A stretch of 64,000 bases of DNA from Typha latifolia (Eukaryota; Streptophyta; Magnoliopsida; Poales; Typhaceae): NCBI GenBank assembly GCA_019914945.1, contig CM034104.1, positions 4,032,501 to 4,096,500 on the forward strand, in the 5' to 3' direction. Positions within the stretch are counted from its first letter, which is position 1; each line of letters starts with the position of its first letter. The translations under genes and the position numbers were made by a program. The notes beneath the pieces were generated by a model. The model ran no database searches. It was not told where the DNA came from and saw only the letters and a list, made by a program, of their open reading frames with translations. Positions 1-13,100 of this stretch are shown here, piece by piece.

Positions 1-150
1 TTAGATGCAGTATCAATAAAATCTCATACGAACATCATAGCATTACCTGAAACTGTTGAGCCTTTGGATGCTCATTCTGCTCCTCCAAGTGCTGCCAGTG
101 AAGAAGATGGTAATGATCTTGATTTTATTGATGACGATCTGAGTGATTAG
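1..150 (+). CDS. 3' end of an unrecognised gene with an acidic C-terminus
   Basis: The first 150 bases are open in frame 1 and end in TAG at 148-150. The 49 visible residues are rich in Ser, Pro and Ala. They finish with a strongly acidic tail, the last ten residues being DFIDDDLSD preceded by Leu. Past the stop the sequence becomes AT- and T-rich, as expected of a plant 3' UTR. Acidic tails of this kind occur in many nuclear and trafficking proteins, so I do not assign a family. The start and remaining exons lie outside the window. That this is a terminal exon is inferred from composition and from the abrupt loss of coding character after 150. Confidence 0.5.
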   Translation, partial: LDAVSIKSHTNIIALPETVEPLDAHSAPPSAASEEDGNDLDFIDDDLSD

Positions 151-1827
151 TCAAAATTTCTACTTAACCATCTTTGGTGATTCCTGAAGATTGAGAGTTT
201 TTTAATTAATATCTACTTGCTAGATCTTTCTGCCCTTTGTTTTTAAGTTGGTCAACTTATTGTACCTTGTCTTGAAATTTACAGATTGAGGTAAAATATT
301 TGATCAGAATAGTTGGAGCATCTGTTGCCTTTGTTGTTATTCTGTCCTTTGTATGAATTGGTTGATTGCTAGCAACAGGATCACAATTCTTTTCTCATCT
401 TACAAAAATGCTTTACCATTCAATTGGCTATCTTGGTTATTTCATTTACTGTGATATTTAGTTTTCTCTGTATCATGTCTATTCATGGTTGAGACATCAT
501 TTCTAAATTTTCCTCTATGTAATTAATGTCATAGTGACCGTTCTGCTTTCAGTTTTGTTGTTTCTACTTTGATTTTTCTATCACTTGTTGGTGCAAGAAT
601 TGAACATACAATAACAAATATTAAGATATTTGAGTTATATCTATCATATGTATTTATATATCTTTTCTGGGTCAAAATTAAATGGTTGAATCATCCATGA
701 AAACATGCATATTACAGAGTTGCAAGATGGAGAGATATTTGGTGGTGGAAATCTGTGAAGAGATAGTTTTAGATTAGGTAGAATGCTGCTGAACATCAGT
801 TGGATCTGGTTACTTTGTATAGAGATGCTCATGTATATTGAAGTATCCTCTTATGACACTTGCACATTCTCATGTGCAAAGGGTGGTAGATTGGCGCTTC
901 ACTTTATGTTCTTTTTTCTGTTTTTTCAGAAAGAACTGTTCTTTTTGCTGTTTAGACCATGTCTTCACTATTTTAATTTGACCCTCTCATTTTTCATTAA
1001 ACCACTGAAAACAATTTGATGAACACTTACATTTGCCAAGACAAAACAATCTGAGTGGGGTCTTTTTGGTGATGTGACGGAAAATACAGGGGTCGAATGA
1101 ACACTTTTAATGCATGGATGCATGGTATAAGTTGCAATAAACACATAAGACGGTGGAAAATAAAACAAATCATTTCTGTGATCTCTTTTCTCTTAGAGCA
1201 GTTATAGTCTATTGAGAATTTGAGACTGAACTGATCTTTTAGTGACAAGCTTGAGCTGTTAATGAACTCGAGTTATTTGAAGCCCTAATGAATAAAGAAG
1301 TATAATCTATTAATATCACTTTCTCAACTAAACCTCCAATGTAGTGGTTTTCATTAACAGGCCATTGTATGTTTATTCATTAACAGATGGCAGAGAAAAG
1401 AAATAAATGCCTTGGATGGCTACTAGGCAACAGTAGACAACTAAGTGACCACTGCAATGATGGCAATAATTTGTGAATCTCCGGTTTGAGATGTCTGTTC
1501 CTATGCATGTGTTGATCTTGGTTCTCAGAAAGTGAACCTATTTGATCAATTTATCCAGAATTTTCTATAGGTTTTCTCTAGGATAAATTACATCTCCAAT
1601 AAATACATCATTAGACAAAGTTCTGAAACTTCTAGACTCAACTAGTCATTTGTAGATTTCTACTATGCAACTATCATATAGTGAGTCCATATGCATGTCA
1701 AATTTCTATTCTTCTCTACACTCGTTGAGATGTATATCACTCTAGCTGTCAGAAACTAACACAGCAAATCTACTCTCTTGGTCTCGGAGGCAATCCTGTG
1801 CATTCCCACCATCTGATCACAAAGCAG
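151..1827. other. Intergenic region between two convergent genes
   Basis: This holds the 3' UTR of the left gene and the 3' flank of the X8-protein gene on the other strand. It is T-rich with only short chance frames. I see no RNA gene, no transposon termini and no coding exon. Confidence 0.5.
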
Positions 1828-3869
1828 CTAGATTTTATTTCTGATGTAGGCTATGGTGAACAGAAAAATTGAGGTCGTCCAACCGGCAGAAATAGAAAAG
1901 GAATTGCTGATAGTGTCAGTTGTGTTGTTTGTTCCGAAGACGGTACTTGATCCTGAAATGTTTGTGTTGGATGCTGGTGGACCAGAACTAGAACCAACAC
2001 CAGTGGCCGGAAAGCTAGAGCTAGAATTAGTGGATGCAGAACCAGGGCCGGGATTGGTGGATGCAGGATAACCAGAATTGGAGCTGCAATTCGAGAGTCA
2101 ACAATGGTCATGATTTTTGTGTGTTCAACTAAAGAACCTGACATTGCAGGAAATATACTACCATAATGGTGAAGTGTTTACCTGGATGATGGATACAAGC
2201 AGGTCCCTAAACCTACAAAATATATCAGAGATTTTGATCAATTGCTGTGCTTCAGCCAGGTGAAAAGATGGAATGATAAAAATGCTACCATATGCTTACT
2301 TGGATTAATGTTGACTATCATTGCTGTTCCTCCAAAGTCGCAACTTGATGGCATTGGATTCCTTTGGTAGTAGACATTGAAGGCATATGAGGCATGAGCC
2401 TGCAGGGTGTTTGGATTATAGCAGCTCCCTGTTGGTTGGATTGCTGAGCAATCTGCCCCCCCAATGCCACACGCATAATCGAGTGCATTCTGCAGTGCAG
2501 CATCCGGGGAACCTGCATTGGCCACACACCAATTCTGCCCTGAAACTGTCGGTGAACCTGGCACTGTGCTTGGTATTGATGCAGGTGGTGGATATGGAGA
2601 GGTTATCACAGGGTTTGTTACCGGCGAAGTGACCGGGAATGCTGTAGTAGGTGCTGTAGCAGGATCAGTAATAGGATTTGTCACAGGGACTGGAGTGGTC
2701 ACAGGGGTTGGCACTGGATTAGTTGCAGGAACTGTGATTGGTGTTGGTGTAGGGTTCGATGGTGGATTAGTAGGAAGAACCGTTACAGGGTTTGTAGAAG
2801 GTACTGTGACTGTTGCCAGAGCTGGATTCATTGAGGGGACTGTGATGGGTGTTGTCCCTGGGTTTGTTATTGGACTAAAGGTGTCATGGATTATTGTCCT
2901 GGTTGCAGAGATAGGGTTGTTGTCTTGGCCAAGAATCTCTCTACGAGAAGAACTCAATATTCCCTTCTCAGGTTGTCTCACATGGGAGGTGTCCACTAAG
3001 ATCCCCAACATCCTTCTCCTTAGCAGAGCATGGTTATTTACAAACATCGACATTTTATCACTGAGCTCAGCTATTTCTACTGCACTTGGGGAGGCAAAGC
3101 TCTTCACATTGAGAACCAGGGGAATGTCTAAGTTTGATAAACCTCTCAAAGCAGTGAGAGCCCTTTGGGTTTCAGAATGGATGAAATCATTAACCAAGGT
3201 CAGTTCTCCATTTACAAATGTATCTACCACTACAAAAGATTCAGATTTCCTTATAAATTCTATGACCCTCCTAAAATCCTTGTTTCTTGTCTTGCTCATG
3301 GTCTGAAGGGTGGACAGGGAGAACATTGCTGAGACCTTAATGTTCCTATTGAGACCTAATGTTCTGAGAGAAGTGTAGAGTAACTTCAAGGTGAAATGGA
3401 GTGAAGGAAGGCTTTGACCATTGCTACATACTATGATATTACTAATGTTCAAATAGGGGAGAGCCCTTATGACATGAGTTTGAAGCCATGAGGCAGTTAA
3501 AGCCTCTGATTTCACTAGTTTTTCACCTTCAGATTGTGTCAGACAAAGATCAACAGGGACACCAGTGCTGGATGGTGAATCTAAGAAGGCTTCTGGGCTT
3601 CTGACAAAGACCCTGAACTGGGATGGTGGCACTTTGATCTTCTGAAGAAGTGATTGTGCTTCTGTTGGTGACCAAGAGGCAGGACTCTCTTCACTAGCAT
3701 CATATGAGAAACTTACAAAGGTTCCTGAGAGGAAGATTAAAAAAAACTATGTAAATGATACCAACGAGTCCTTTCTTGATTTTGGAAGATGGTACTAACC
3801 TGAGCAGCAAACAATGTGAAGGAAGAGGAGGTAGATGAACTGGCAGCGAGATGCAGCCTTTCTGGCCAT
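1828..3869 (-). CDS. GPI-anchored X8/CBM43 protein with degenerate GH17-like N-domain (callose-binding type)
   Basis: Four exons on the minus strand: 3869-3800, 3724-2300, 2212-2182 and 2083-1828 (TAG at 1830-1828). They total 1782 bp, 593 residues, with GT-AG borders and consistent phases. Residues 1-23 (MARKAASRC then a Leu/Phe-rich core ending VCCS) form a signal peptide. Residues about 24-260 resemble the beta-1,3-glucanase (GH17) fold, but I find neither the ETGWP-type nucleophile motif nor other usual catalytic signatures. Residues 307-417 are a Pro/Thr/Val repeat built on NPxTxPxTVP, a likely O-glycosylated spacer. Residues 419-510 are an X8 domain ([41 protein letters not shown]) with its cysteines present. 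The C-terminus is Ser/Asn/Gly-rich and ends in a hydrophobic GPI signal. X8 domains bind callose (beta-1,3-glucan), so cell-wall or plasmodesmal binding without hydrolysis is the inferred role. Annotation pipelines often call such genes glucan endo-1,3-beta-glucosidase. Confidence 0.88.
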
Positions 3870-4140
3870 TGGGGTGAGAGCTTGGGGAAAACCCAGATGG
3901 ATTTTATATGTGATCTCTGCTTGAAATGGAGTTGGAGAGGAAGGATTTTGTAAAGAGAGGAAGAGAGGGGTAGGGGAGAGAGTAATTTGAAGAGAGGAAA
4001 AGCTGTAGGTGAAAGAAATAAGTGATAAAGTCGACAGCAGAAGAGAAAGGTAGAAACCAAAGGAGAAAAGCTAAGGTGGAGCTGCGTGTGTTTTTGGGAA
4101 ACCATGACATGCAAAGCTCAGAAAAATAGAAGGGCTGCAT

Positions 4141-4148
4141 GTATATAG
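4141..4148 (-). promoter_or_regulatory. Candidate TATA box of the X8-protein gene
   Basis: The minus strand reads CTATATAC here, about 275 bases upstream of the ATG at 3869. The intervening leader is rich in C and T on the coding strand, as plant 5' UTRs often are. The spacing would put transcription start near 4110-4115. This is inference from a motif only. Confidence 0.4.
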
Positions 4149-4199
4149 TGCCACTCAATCTTTCACCTTCCAGGGAATCAAGCAAAGTTCTTTTCCTTC

Positions 4200-5181
4200 C
4201 ACTTTAATTTTCCTCCTCAGCTCTGTGTTGAATGACACCTCTTGCTTTAATCCTCAATAACATATAACTCAGAGGAGCCGTGTGGTTTCATGTATTTAGG
4301 AAGACTGCATTTACAGAGTGTAATACGAAAATCAGCTTTTGGTTTATTGATCCCATGACATTTATTTTTAAGTATTAAGTTGGGCTCCTATGCAGCTTCT
4401 GGACATCTACTTCAATTAGGCAGATATCAAAATAAAGCCTCAATTTTTCATGAGAAAAGAGGTAAGATCGAAAGCTTTTCCTTGTGCTGGTTTCTCATTT
4501 AACACTACATATGCCATATCTCGAAACGCAATTTATTGAGTATATTAGGCTAGGATTACATATTTCTAGATATTTTGTCATGAAATTGATAAAAAAAATT
4601 TCCTCCCTAGAATTTTCCTATATGAACCATCAAATATATACCTGAAATGCTTCAAATCTTGTCACACACTATTCACTTGGAATACACTTCAAATCTTGGG
4701 AAGAAAAATGGCTCCCATTATGACACCCCTACAACTTAGCATTGATTAATTTGCTTTGTCACAAAGCACAAGAATATGGAGCTTTTGGACTAAGTGGAAG
4801 AAATCAAGGAACTCTGACCAGAGGTTGGCTGCTAATTCTTGTAGCAGCCCCTTCATGTGGCCTTCATATGGAAAAGGAGCAACTTGGACTACTGATGTCT
4901 AATATGCTTGCTTTTGAAACATCCATTTCTTTTCAAAGGCTTTATCCCTACACTGCCATCTTCATGTCCCTACTAGAATATCTACTCATGACTCATGAAC
5001 AACATGAGTATGAGATCAGAGAGATGCTTTTGAGCTGTGTTTAATAAGCTCAAGTGGAAATCCCCCATAAAAAGGCCTCCTTTTATTATCCTTTTCCTTA
5101 TCAACCCTGACAACCTTTTGGACTCAGATTCCTTATCTCCAATTTCCAATATTCTTCACGTATGCATGCATTCTTTCATGG
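4200..5181. other. Intergenic region upstream of the X8 gene
   Basis: No recognisable gene. A frame at 4742-5044 (+) has no family features, no splice context and no codon bias that I can see, and I treat it as chance. Confidence 0.45.
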
Positions 5182-5189
5182 TCTATGGA

Positions 5190-5559
5190 GAGTTTTTGAC
5201 CAAACTAGCCCTCTTTCAAAACCTTTTTATCAGAATAGACTACCCTCAAATTTATCTGCCAAATGAGGTCTAATTTACTGTAGCCTTAACAAAAACGCTG
5301 AATTGATCAATATTTTTTTCCTTAGGCAAAAACGCTGATTAGTTTAGCATTTTTATCTATGCTGATTTATTCAGTATTTTATGTATATAAATTCCTTTAA
5401 CTTAGTCTTTCAGCAATTTAGGAAAAAAAATATCTGAATGCTGATCAGTTCAGCGTTTTTACTATGGCTATAGTGAATTGTACCCCATTTGGTAAATAAG
5501 TTTGAGGGTAGTCTATTTTGGTAAAAAAATTTAAAAATGAGACTATTTTGGTCAAGAAT
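5190..5559. mobile_element. Fold-back MITE with long terminal inverted repeats
   Basis: The left arm (about 5190-5340) and right arm (about 5405-5559) are inverted copies of one another. For example TTTTTGACCAAACTAGCC on the left corresponds to the reverse complement of the right end, and AATAGACTACCCTCAAA occurs in both arms. The element is flanked by the 8-bp direct repeat TCTATGGA (5182-5189 and 5560-5567), the target-site length of hAT-type transposases. It has no coding capacity. A related left-arm sequence (TTGACCAAACTAGCCCTC) appears again near 22437, suggesting a dispersed family. Confidence 0.7.
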
Positions 5560-5567
5560 TCTATGGA

Positions 5568-7920
5568 TCCACCCCACATTCGCTAACCCTACTTGACATG
5601 AGTCCTCTTCTAAATCGATGAAAATTCTTGTATGGAGAAAAATGATCAAGATTCCTTTTCCACTAATTCCAAAAGAAATTTGAAAACTGAGGGGCCTACA
5701 CGGAGTTGCTATTTTAATTTGGCCAAATTAGATTGATGTGTCTTCGAGCATCTTGATCATGGAAGATTTTATTTGATATAAGTACAAATATGAGAAGTGA
5801 ACAAGTATTATTATATAACTCTATTTTTAACTTAACCTCTTGTACTTTGAATTTAATCGCCTAGCCGTTCTGTAGGCAATTGTTGGATTTTTCCACACTA
5901 AACTAACCGAGTTTTATTGGCTCCAATATTATCTCCACAAATAGATATCAAAATAACTAAACTATCTCTCCAATCTACAAATCAGACTAAATTTATGTGT
6001 AGGTAAGTCTTTTTATGTCCCAGTTAACAATTGCCCAACAGTTGCCATTTTTTTGATATTGTGCCAAATCACAAGGAGATAAATTATAATTTTTCTTATT
6101 ATATACTACTAAAGTATAGTATATATAAGATAATATATAGAAGTTAGGAGACATAATCCATTTCTTATCACCAAATCCATCTTTGCTGTTAGTTGGACTC
6201 TCATTAAGAGACAAGACAAACTTACATATCTGGCCATGTACTTGATATTTTATGTAAATAGAAGAGTTTAAGGTCCCCATTTGGATTCTTTGCTAGATAA
6301 CTTCCAAGCATTAGGATTGCTTGGTTGCTTATAGATTAGGAGGAAGGAAAAGAAGCAGGAAAGAAACAAAAGCAAGCTCTTGGACTGCCCCCAGTTGGAA
6401 TATTTTCTTAGCTATTTCTTGTTTGGTGTTCTCCAGTTTTAGGTTATTAATCTTGGCCTTGAGAGATCTATCATTTTGTTTTCATGCAAACTATTTTATC
6501 CGATGGATTAGACAAATGTCAAACGATAGGAGAAAAGAGAGAGAGAAAAGTTGAACTACCCAGTCGAAGAGGGTGAGAGATATTCAATAATTGAGATGGC
6601 GTAATATTTTACAAAAAAATAAGCGAGAGATTTATATGAAAATGAGTAATAGTTTAGGAGGTTTAAGATGTCCAATTCGAATCCTAGATTGTCAAACAAT
6701 ACTCATCAAATTCAATTACTGACATACAAAGTAACAATACTTGCCCTCTATTTTAGAATTGCAAAAGTTCTTAAATAAACATTTCTTTCTTATATTTTTA
6801 ATGAATCTACTTGCAAACTTTTCATTCTATCTGTCATCAGGCTTCTGGGAATTTTCTCCCATTGAGAAGAATCCAGGTTTAAGAGGACAGGATTAATGGG
6901 TCCAAGGAGTAGGTTTGTGCTTTGTTAGTGGACCTAATTAATCTTTAATAAAATAAGAGACAACAAATTTAATCACAAACTACTCTTAGTCCCTCCGCGT
7001 AGGATTAGGTACTAATTAATAATTTTACAACTTTTTTTTTTTATATCACGAGTTTGTAGACTAATTATATGTTAGATAATATTATAAGTTAGACAACTGA
7101 GCTATTTCTCTTAAAAAATAAAAGAATCGAACCCCAAAACTTACAAAGAAAATCGAATCCACAATCTTTATCATTAGCTGTTATGACTCAATTACTACAG
7201 TGATTAGCCTAATATCTTATAACTTAATCACACAAAGGATAAAAATAGAAAAATTTAGTGAAGTCTCCTCATAAATGCATTAGAAGGGTGTTAAGAAAAC
7301 GTGTGAGATGATTAATTAATGAGCCATAATGTGTTTGTACATATATAATAAACAAAGATCAATATGCAGGTTGAGTAACTGAAGTCCTACGATACATAGC
7401 TTTCATATGTAGTTGGGATTTCTACATCTCTCACCATCCGTTTGGTTTTCAACCTGATTTTTTTTCAAAAAAATTTATGCGAATTTCAGCAGCATTTGTC
7501 AATGAGTTTTGACTTTTATTTTCAATAATTTTTAGCAGAACTAACTGTAAATAAATAGCACACAATAATTCAATTTTATCATGAATTTCTTATCCTACCT
7601 TTGATATTAGAATAATTGATAAATATTCATTATCCGTTATAATTATTATATTTTATCCGTATAAATTTATTCCGGTATAAATCTCCTTATATAATACTTA
7701 CTTCTCTTTTTTTTCTTTTCTCTTCTGTTTTCTCGTCCATCTAGTATAAAGTGGATATTAGTTATTTACCAAATTATTATTTCAAATTTATTTTATATTA
7801 AACATAATTATTACATATTATATTATATACAACTAAATATTAGACTAATTTATACCGGTAGAAAAATAAAATAAAATAAAATAATTATACTGATATTTTA
7901 AAGATTGGAGATAATTTATT
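5568..7920. other. AT-rich intergenic region
   Basis: Only short chance frames and A/T runs. Nothing coding is recognisable, and I see no RNA gene. The composition fits old, decayed repeat sequence. Confidence 0.45.
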
Positions 7921-7924
7921 CTGC

Positions 7925-8320
7925 CTGATAGGTTGAATACGTGCAAAGTCAAATTATTCTGCCGATAGGAGCTCTGAAGAAATCGCCGGCCATCAGATCA
8001 AGATCAAACGGACAGAAGGTGCCCCAATAATATCGTCACGTGATCAATGCATCAGAGCCGTCCGTTTTTCATGCTCGTAACAAACTTCCGACCACCGAAC
8101 TACGAGGGGCCCATCCGGGAAGACCGCGGTTTGATTGCTCCAAACCACTCGCGACACGTGCCGCGAGGAAGAGATCCGACGAATCTTGGCCGTTGGATGT
8201 TCCGCAACGGTGGCCCACCATTGTCGGCCCAATCATTGGCTCCGGGAAGCACGAAGTTTACAGTGGGCTCAAAGGGATACAAATCCTTAGAGCCTCCCTC
8301 GTCAAATAGAGGTTGACCTT
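7925..8320. promoter_or_regulatory. GC-rich, CpG-containing block with G-boxes upstream of the kinase gene
   Basis: This block is clearly richer in G, C and CpG than the AT-rich DNA on both sides, and it lies 250-650 bases upstream of the kinase gene's leader. It contains two perfect G-box cores, CACGTG, at 8037-8042 and 8155-8160 (the second as ACACGTGCC, an ABRE-like form). A third is in the leader at 8865-8870. G-boxes bind bZIP and bHLH factors in plants. Several overlapping open frames on both strands reflect the base composition and do not match any family I know. A distal promoter is inferred. Confidence 0.45.
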
Positions 8321-8644
8321 TCAATACTTGGAGAAAAATAAATGTTACTTTCAACAAATTTTATTCTTTGTTTTAATAGATTGCTTTAATTTTTTTTTTT
8401 AATTCTGCTTCTAATCCAAGTATAATTTATTTTTCTAAAATAAATAAATAAATAAATAAAACCCATACACCATATGCAAGCCAACTTCTCTCGCCCCGGA
8501 AAATTTATTTATTTATTTTCCAAAAGAGGAAATTGGAAATCCCCAGAAAATTCCACGTCAGACTCACCTCATTTCTTTTACTGCGCCGGGAAGCATCTCT
8601 CTCTCTTCCTATCACCACCTAACGCTGATTTACTCCCTCTCTTT

Positions 8645-8692
8645 CTTCTTCTTCTTCTTCTTCTTCTTCTTCTTCTTCTTCTTCTTCTTCTT
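8645..8692 (+). repeat. (CTT)n microsatellite in the kinase-gene 5' leader
   Basis: About 16 perfect CTT units lie within a C/T-rich stretch that opens the untranslated first exon of the kinase gene. Pyrimidine-rich repeats just after the transcription start are common in plant leaders. The repeat is likely length-polymorphic. Confidence 0.85.
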
Positions 8693-10150
8693 CCACATCC
8701 TTCGCCTCCCCTATGCGCCGACCCTCCTCTTCTCCTCGTCCTCTTTTACAAAGCCGAGCTCACTCCATTCTCCTGGGGTTTCGGTTGCTTTGGAGGAGGG
8801 AAAGAGCCTCCCAGTGCTACGCCGCCAATCGAGCTCAGATCCGCCGTCCACCGGCGCTGTAGGCCACGTGATCGTCTCCAGGTTGGGAATGCAAGCTCTG
8901 GATAGAAGAAAAGTGGCGTCTTTCGGGAATTAGGGTGCTCTATTGGACTCGGGAGAAGGGGAGGAGTGGGTGGGTTTCTTCTCGGAGATTTGGTGAGTTC
9001 AGGTGTGGAATTGTGGAAATGTGGTTTAGGAATTCTCATGTATTTTCTTAATTGTGTTTTTTTTTCTTATTTGGGTGATTGCAATGTGGGTTGATCTGAT
9101 GCCAGGAACTGAATTTGGAGTTGAAAGTAGCACCTAGCCGCCTCTTTTCTCTTTACATTTTGTTACGCTTTTTTTTTAACATTATTTATATTTCTCTAGT
9201 TTTGATTTCTTTCCCTTTTTCTCTCTTGGTGATCATTTGGGGAACTTTTTGGGTTCATCGTGGATAATTGGAAATGAAGTTCTGGCTAGTAATTGCCTGG
9301 GGAATGAGAATATTCCGGCGAAGTTAAGACATTTCGGAAGTTTTATTTCAAGTCGTATTTTCTTAACAGGAATCAGATCACCAATGGATAGGAATTAATT
9401 TTATCATTTTGTCCTTTATGGTCGTCTGTCTCTTTGTATCGTATGCTGCATATAAATAATTGAGTGAAGTAACTTCCAGAATTGATGTTGGTGTTTGCTT
9501 CTGCTTATGACTAATGGTATTGTGAAATATGTCCTTTTCATCCTTTTGTTCATATGGATTTTTTTTTTTTTTTTTTACGAACAAGTGCTTGAGTTCCTTT
9601 TTCATCAGTTTGACTCTCTCAATTCTCTGCTTAACTTGAGATTATCAAAGATGTGCAGGAGTTATTGTTAGTTTTAATGCTCCTGAAGAACTTAATATCA
9701 TGTAGTGTGTTTTATTTTTTATTTTTTATTTAATATCGCTTATGCTTTCTTAAGTTCTGCTTCACTTGAGATTGCCAAAGATGTACAGGAGTTATGGTTA
9801 ATTTTATTTAATTTTTTTGCAGCACATGCCATGCTGAAAGGTAAAAGTTGGTTTTAACCACATTCATGATTGTGCGATCATCATTCTCTCTTTGACTTGT
9901 GTTTGTAAGTTGTAACTGTATCAACTTTCCCTGTCATTTTAATTGCCTCCAAGGATGTGCTTTGCAGTTTGGTTTACACCTCTTCTTACAAATAGTTATT
10001 TGTGCATATCCAAAGGAGATTTCCTAATTTGTTAACTTTGTTCCATTCTCTTTTTATTAAACAGCTATTTGAATCAGCTATATGAATAATAAAGCTTTCA
10101 TTCTATTGACATTTTCCATATTCTATTGGCATAGGTACTTGATATCTGAA

Positions 10151-13100
10151 ATGTCGTCTCCCTCTCTAAAAGAACATTTGCATGGGAAAACATTTGTTTT
10201 CGGTCTTAAATTATGGGTTGTGATTGGAATAGTCGTTGGGGTGTCCATGTTAAGCATTCTTTTCATTCTAGTTATATGCCTTACTGTTCGCAATAGAAAG
10301 CAATTGAGGAGGGCTTCCACGAACCTCCCCATTACCCAAATCCCTACAGTTTCGAAGGAAATAAAAGAAGTGAGGGTGGATCAGGTCTCAGCCAATGACT
10401 TTGTTCCACATGATGGGATTCTACTTAAACTTAACGATAAACCTAGTGAAAAGGAAGCAGATAACGGTATGGCTCATTTGGGTTTGGGTAAATCAAGGAA
10501 TGGGGAGGACAACAGTCATTCCGGATCATTTCATTATGTGGACCAAGATACCAGCTCACAATCTGGTGAAGAAGGAGGTTCAGGGACTTTCCATGCCTAC
10601 AGACAATCTTCAGCTCACCCTATAACTGCTCCTTCACCTTTGACTGGCCTTCCAGAATTCTCTCACCTTGGCTGGGGCCACTGGTTTACTTTGAGGGATC
10701 TAGAAGTTGCAACGAACCGTTTTTCAAAGGACAATATTCTTGGTGAGGGTGGTTATGGTGTTGTTTATCGTGGCCAACTTATAAATGGTGCTCCAGTTGC
10801 TGTCAAGAAGCTTCTCAACAATCTGTATGTCTTTCTTATGTTGTTTAATTTTTCTAGTTCTTGCTCATCAATATCTCTTTATCAAACATTGTCCTCTACA
10901 TCTGCATCTCTATCTTTCTGCGTGCTTCTTTACATTGTTGCTTTCTGTTTCTGATTTGAAGAGGGCAAGCTGAAAAAGAATTTAGAGTGGAAGTTGAAGC
11001 TATTGGTCATGTACGTCACAAGAATTTAGTTCGTCTTCTAGGGTATTGTGTAGAGGGCACTCAAAGGTGAGGAACCTTCCTTCTTTTCACTCCTTTTTCT
11101 TGCCGCTGACATCTGGCACATGAATGTTGCTTATTCGTCTTACATTTAGAAATGTGTTGATATTAAGATCATACTCATTCTTGAAATGTGTTGATATTGT
11201 GTTATTATGGTGATGATGAGCATTTAGACTTCTATGACATCTTGCTTGATGTTTTTACCCATGATCAGGATGCTGGTCTATGAGTATGTCAACAATGGAA
11301 ATCTTGAACAATGGCTCCATGGAGCTATGCGCCACAGGGGTTCTCTTACATGGGAAGCTCGTATAAAAGTTCTTCTCGGCACAGCTAAGGCGTGAGTTAT
11401 CCTTCTTCAAGATGACCTCGTTCTTGCTGCTTGTGTTGCCTTCTTTTTTATTCCTTAATTAATTCTATTTTTTCTGATGGTTTCTATAATCACAGGATAG
11501 TCATGATATCTGATCTGTGAAGTTAATTTAATTTTCTTATAGAAATGTAGCATAGCTGTTTTCTTGTCTTCAAAAATTAAGATTAATAATTTCCTGCTAT
11601 ATGTATTTCTGTTTTTCCTTGCCATATTCATGGAATCTACTATTTCCCATGCCTTGGAATTTCACCTTTGAACAATTATTTACAATTGAATATGATTTTG
11701 ACAGTCTTGCTTATCTACATGAGGCAATTGAACCAAAAGTTGTGCACCGTGACATCAAGTCCAGTAATATCTTGATTGATGACAATTTTAATGCCAAGAT
11801 ATCTGATTTTGGTTTAGCCAAGCTGCTAGGTGCTGGTAAAAGTCACGTTACTACTCGAGTTATGGGTACCTTTGGGTGAGTCTATCATCTTCCTTGAAGC
11901 ACAATTTCCCCCCCTTTTCTTGTTAAAGAAACATGTGACTATCACTAGAAAGCATTTATTTATGGCTAATCATTACTTTTCTTAAACTAAACTTGCTGCA
12001 GATATGTAGCACCAGAGTATGCAAACAGTGGACTTCTAAATGAAAAGAGTGACATTTACAGCTTTGGAGTTGTTGTTCTAGAGGCAATTACTGGGAGAGA
12101 TCCTGTTGACTATGGTCGGCCTGCAAATGAGGTATTCAATGACCGGAATTTTTCTTTACACATGTCATAATTAGGTTTATAACTTGGAATTTAGAGAACT
12201 GTTTTAGCATGGTGATATTGTTTAGTGCTGCTTACATCAATCTGTCAATAAGAGTTTGTTTTTTCCAACCGTAAAACTAAAATAAAAAAATAGTTCGACC
12301 AAGATGAAGAGACTTTTGCTACGGTGGATGTAGTTATGAACTTATGACTCATGCATCCATAAAAAAAGTAAATTATTTTATTTTTAGATACTCCATCATA
12401 TGGATCCCTCTTTATTAAGAAATTAAGGAGGTCATATTAGTTTAACAACAGCCAGTATGTATATTGTTAGATAATTTCAATTTTTGTTTAAAGGCAAAAT
12501 AGTGGACATTGGGTACTCTTTGTTCCATCCCACTAGCAACAGCTAATTGATTTCCATGTTCTATGTTTTAGTGCAATTAAGGAAGCATGAAACATATAAA
12601 GGAAAAATTCTTTCTACACAAATGGAATATTCTCATATTTCATATAAGTAGGGTACCAGCTTTTTTCAATTAAATAAGTTATTAGTTATTGTTAGGTTCA
12701 TAAGTTTATATAGTACCTTTAAATCAAACCTGAGTTTGACTTGGATAAACCTAATGTATAGGGTTCTCTACACCAACTTAATTAAGCCTATGGATTGATA
12801 ACTCACGAACTACTCTAAAAACATAAATTTTTTAGAGAATAATAATTTATTCTTTTATACTCTAATATTCCTCCTCCCTTCTAGGGTCAATGACATTTTA
12901 ATGTTCCTAAGAAGTGAACTTGAATTAAATAAATGAAGGTTTTATATTTTAAACAACAGTTAAGTTTAATAGAATTTGAGTTTTGGACCTCCTACTTAAT
13001 ACTATATTAATTTACCAACCACTCTAAAAGCTTAAGTTGTTAGTAAACGGTGATATTCCTCTGTTACACTCTAACAACTAGAAACTAGGGAGTTGGGTAA

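Noticed and set aside
2518..3306. 262-codon open frame on the plus strand
   Set aside because: It lies antisense to the X8-protein exon, and its Gly/Val-rich repeats are the complement of that gene's Pro/Thr spacer.
8474..8905. 143-codon frame with a poly-Leu stretch resembling a membrane protein
   Set aside because: The Leu run is the (CTT)n microsatellite in the kinase gene's untranslated first exon; no homologous protein is recognised.
10082..10150. Alternative kinase start at the in-frame ATG 10082
   Set aside because: An acceptor-like TTGGCATAG|G just before the next ATG (10151) and the family's N-terminal MSS- start make 10151 the better choice; 10082 probably lies in the preceding intron.
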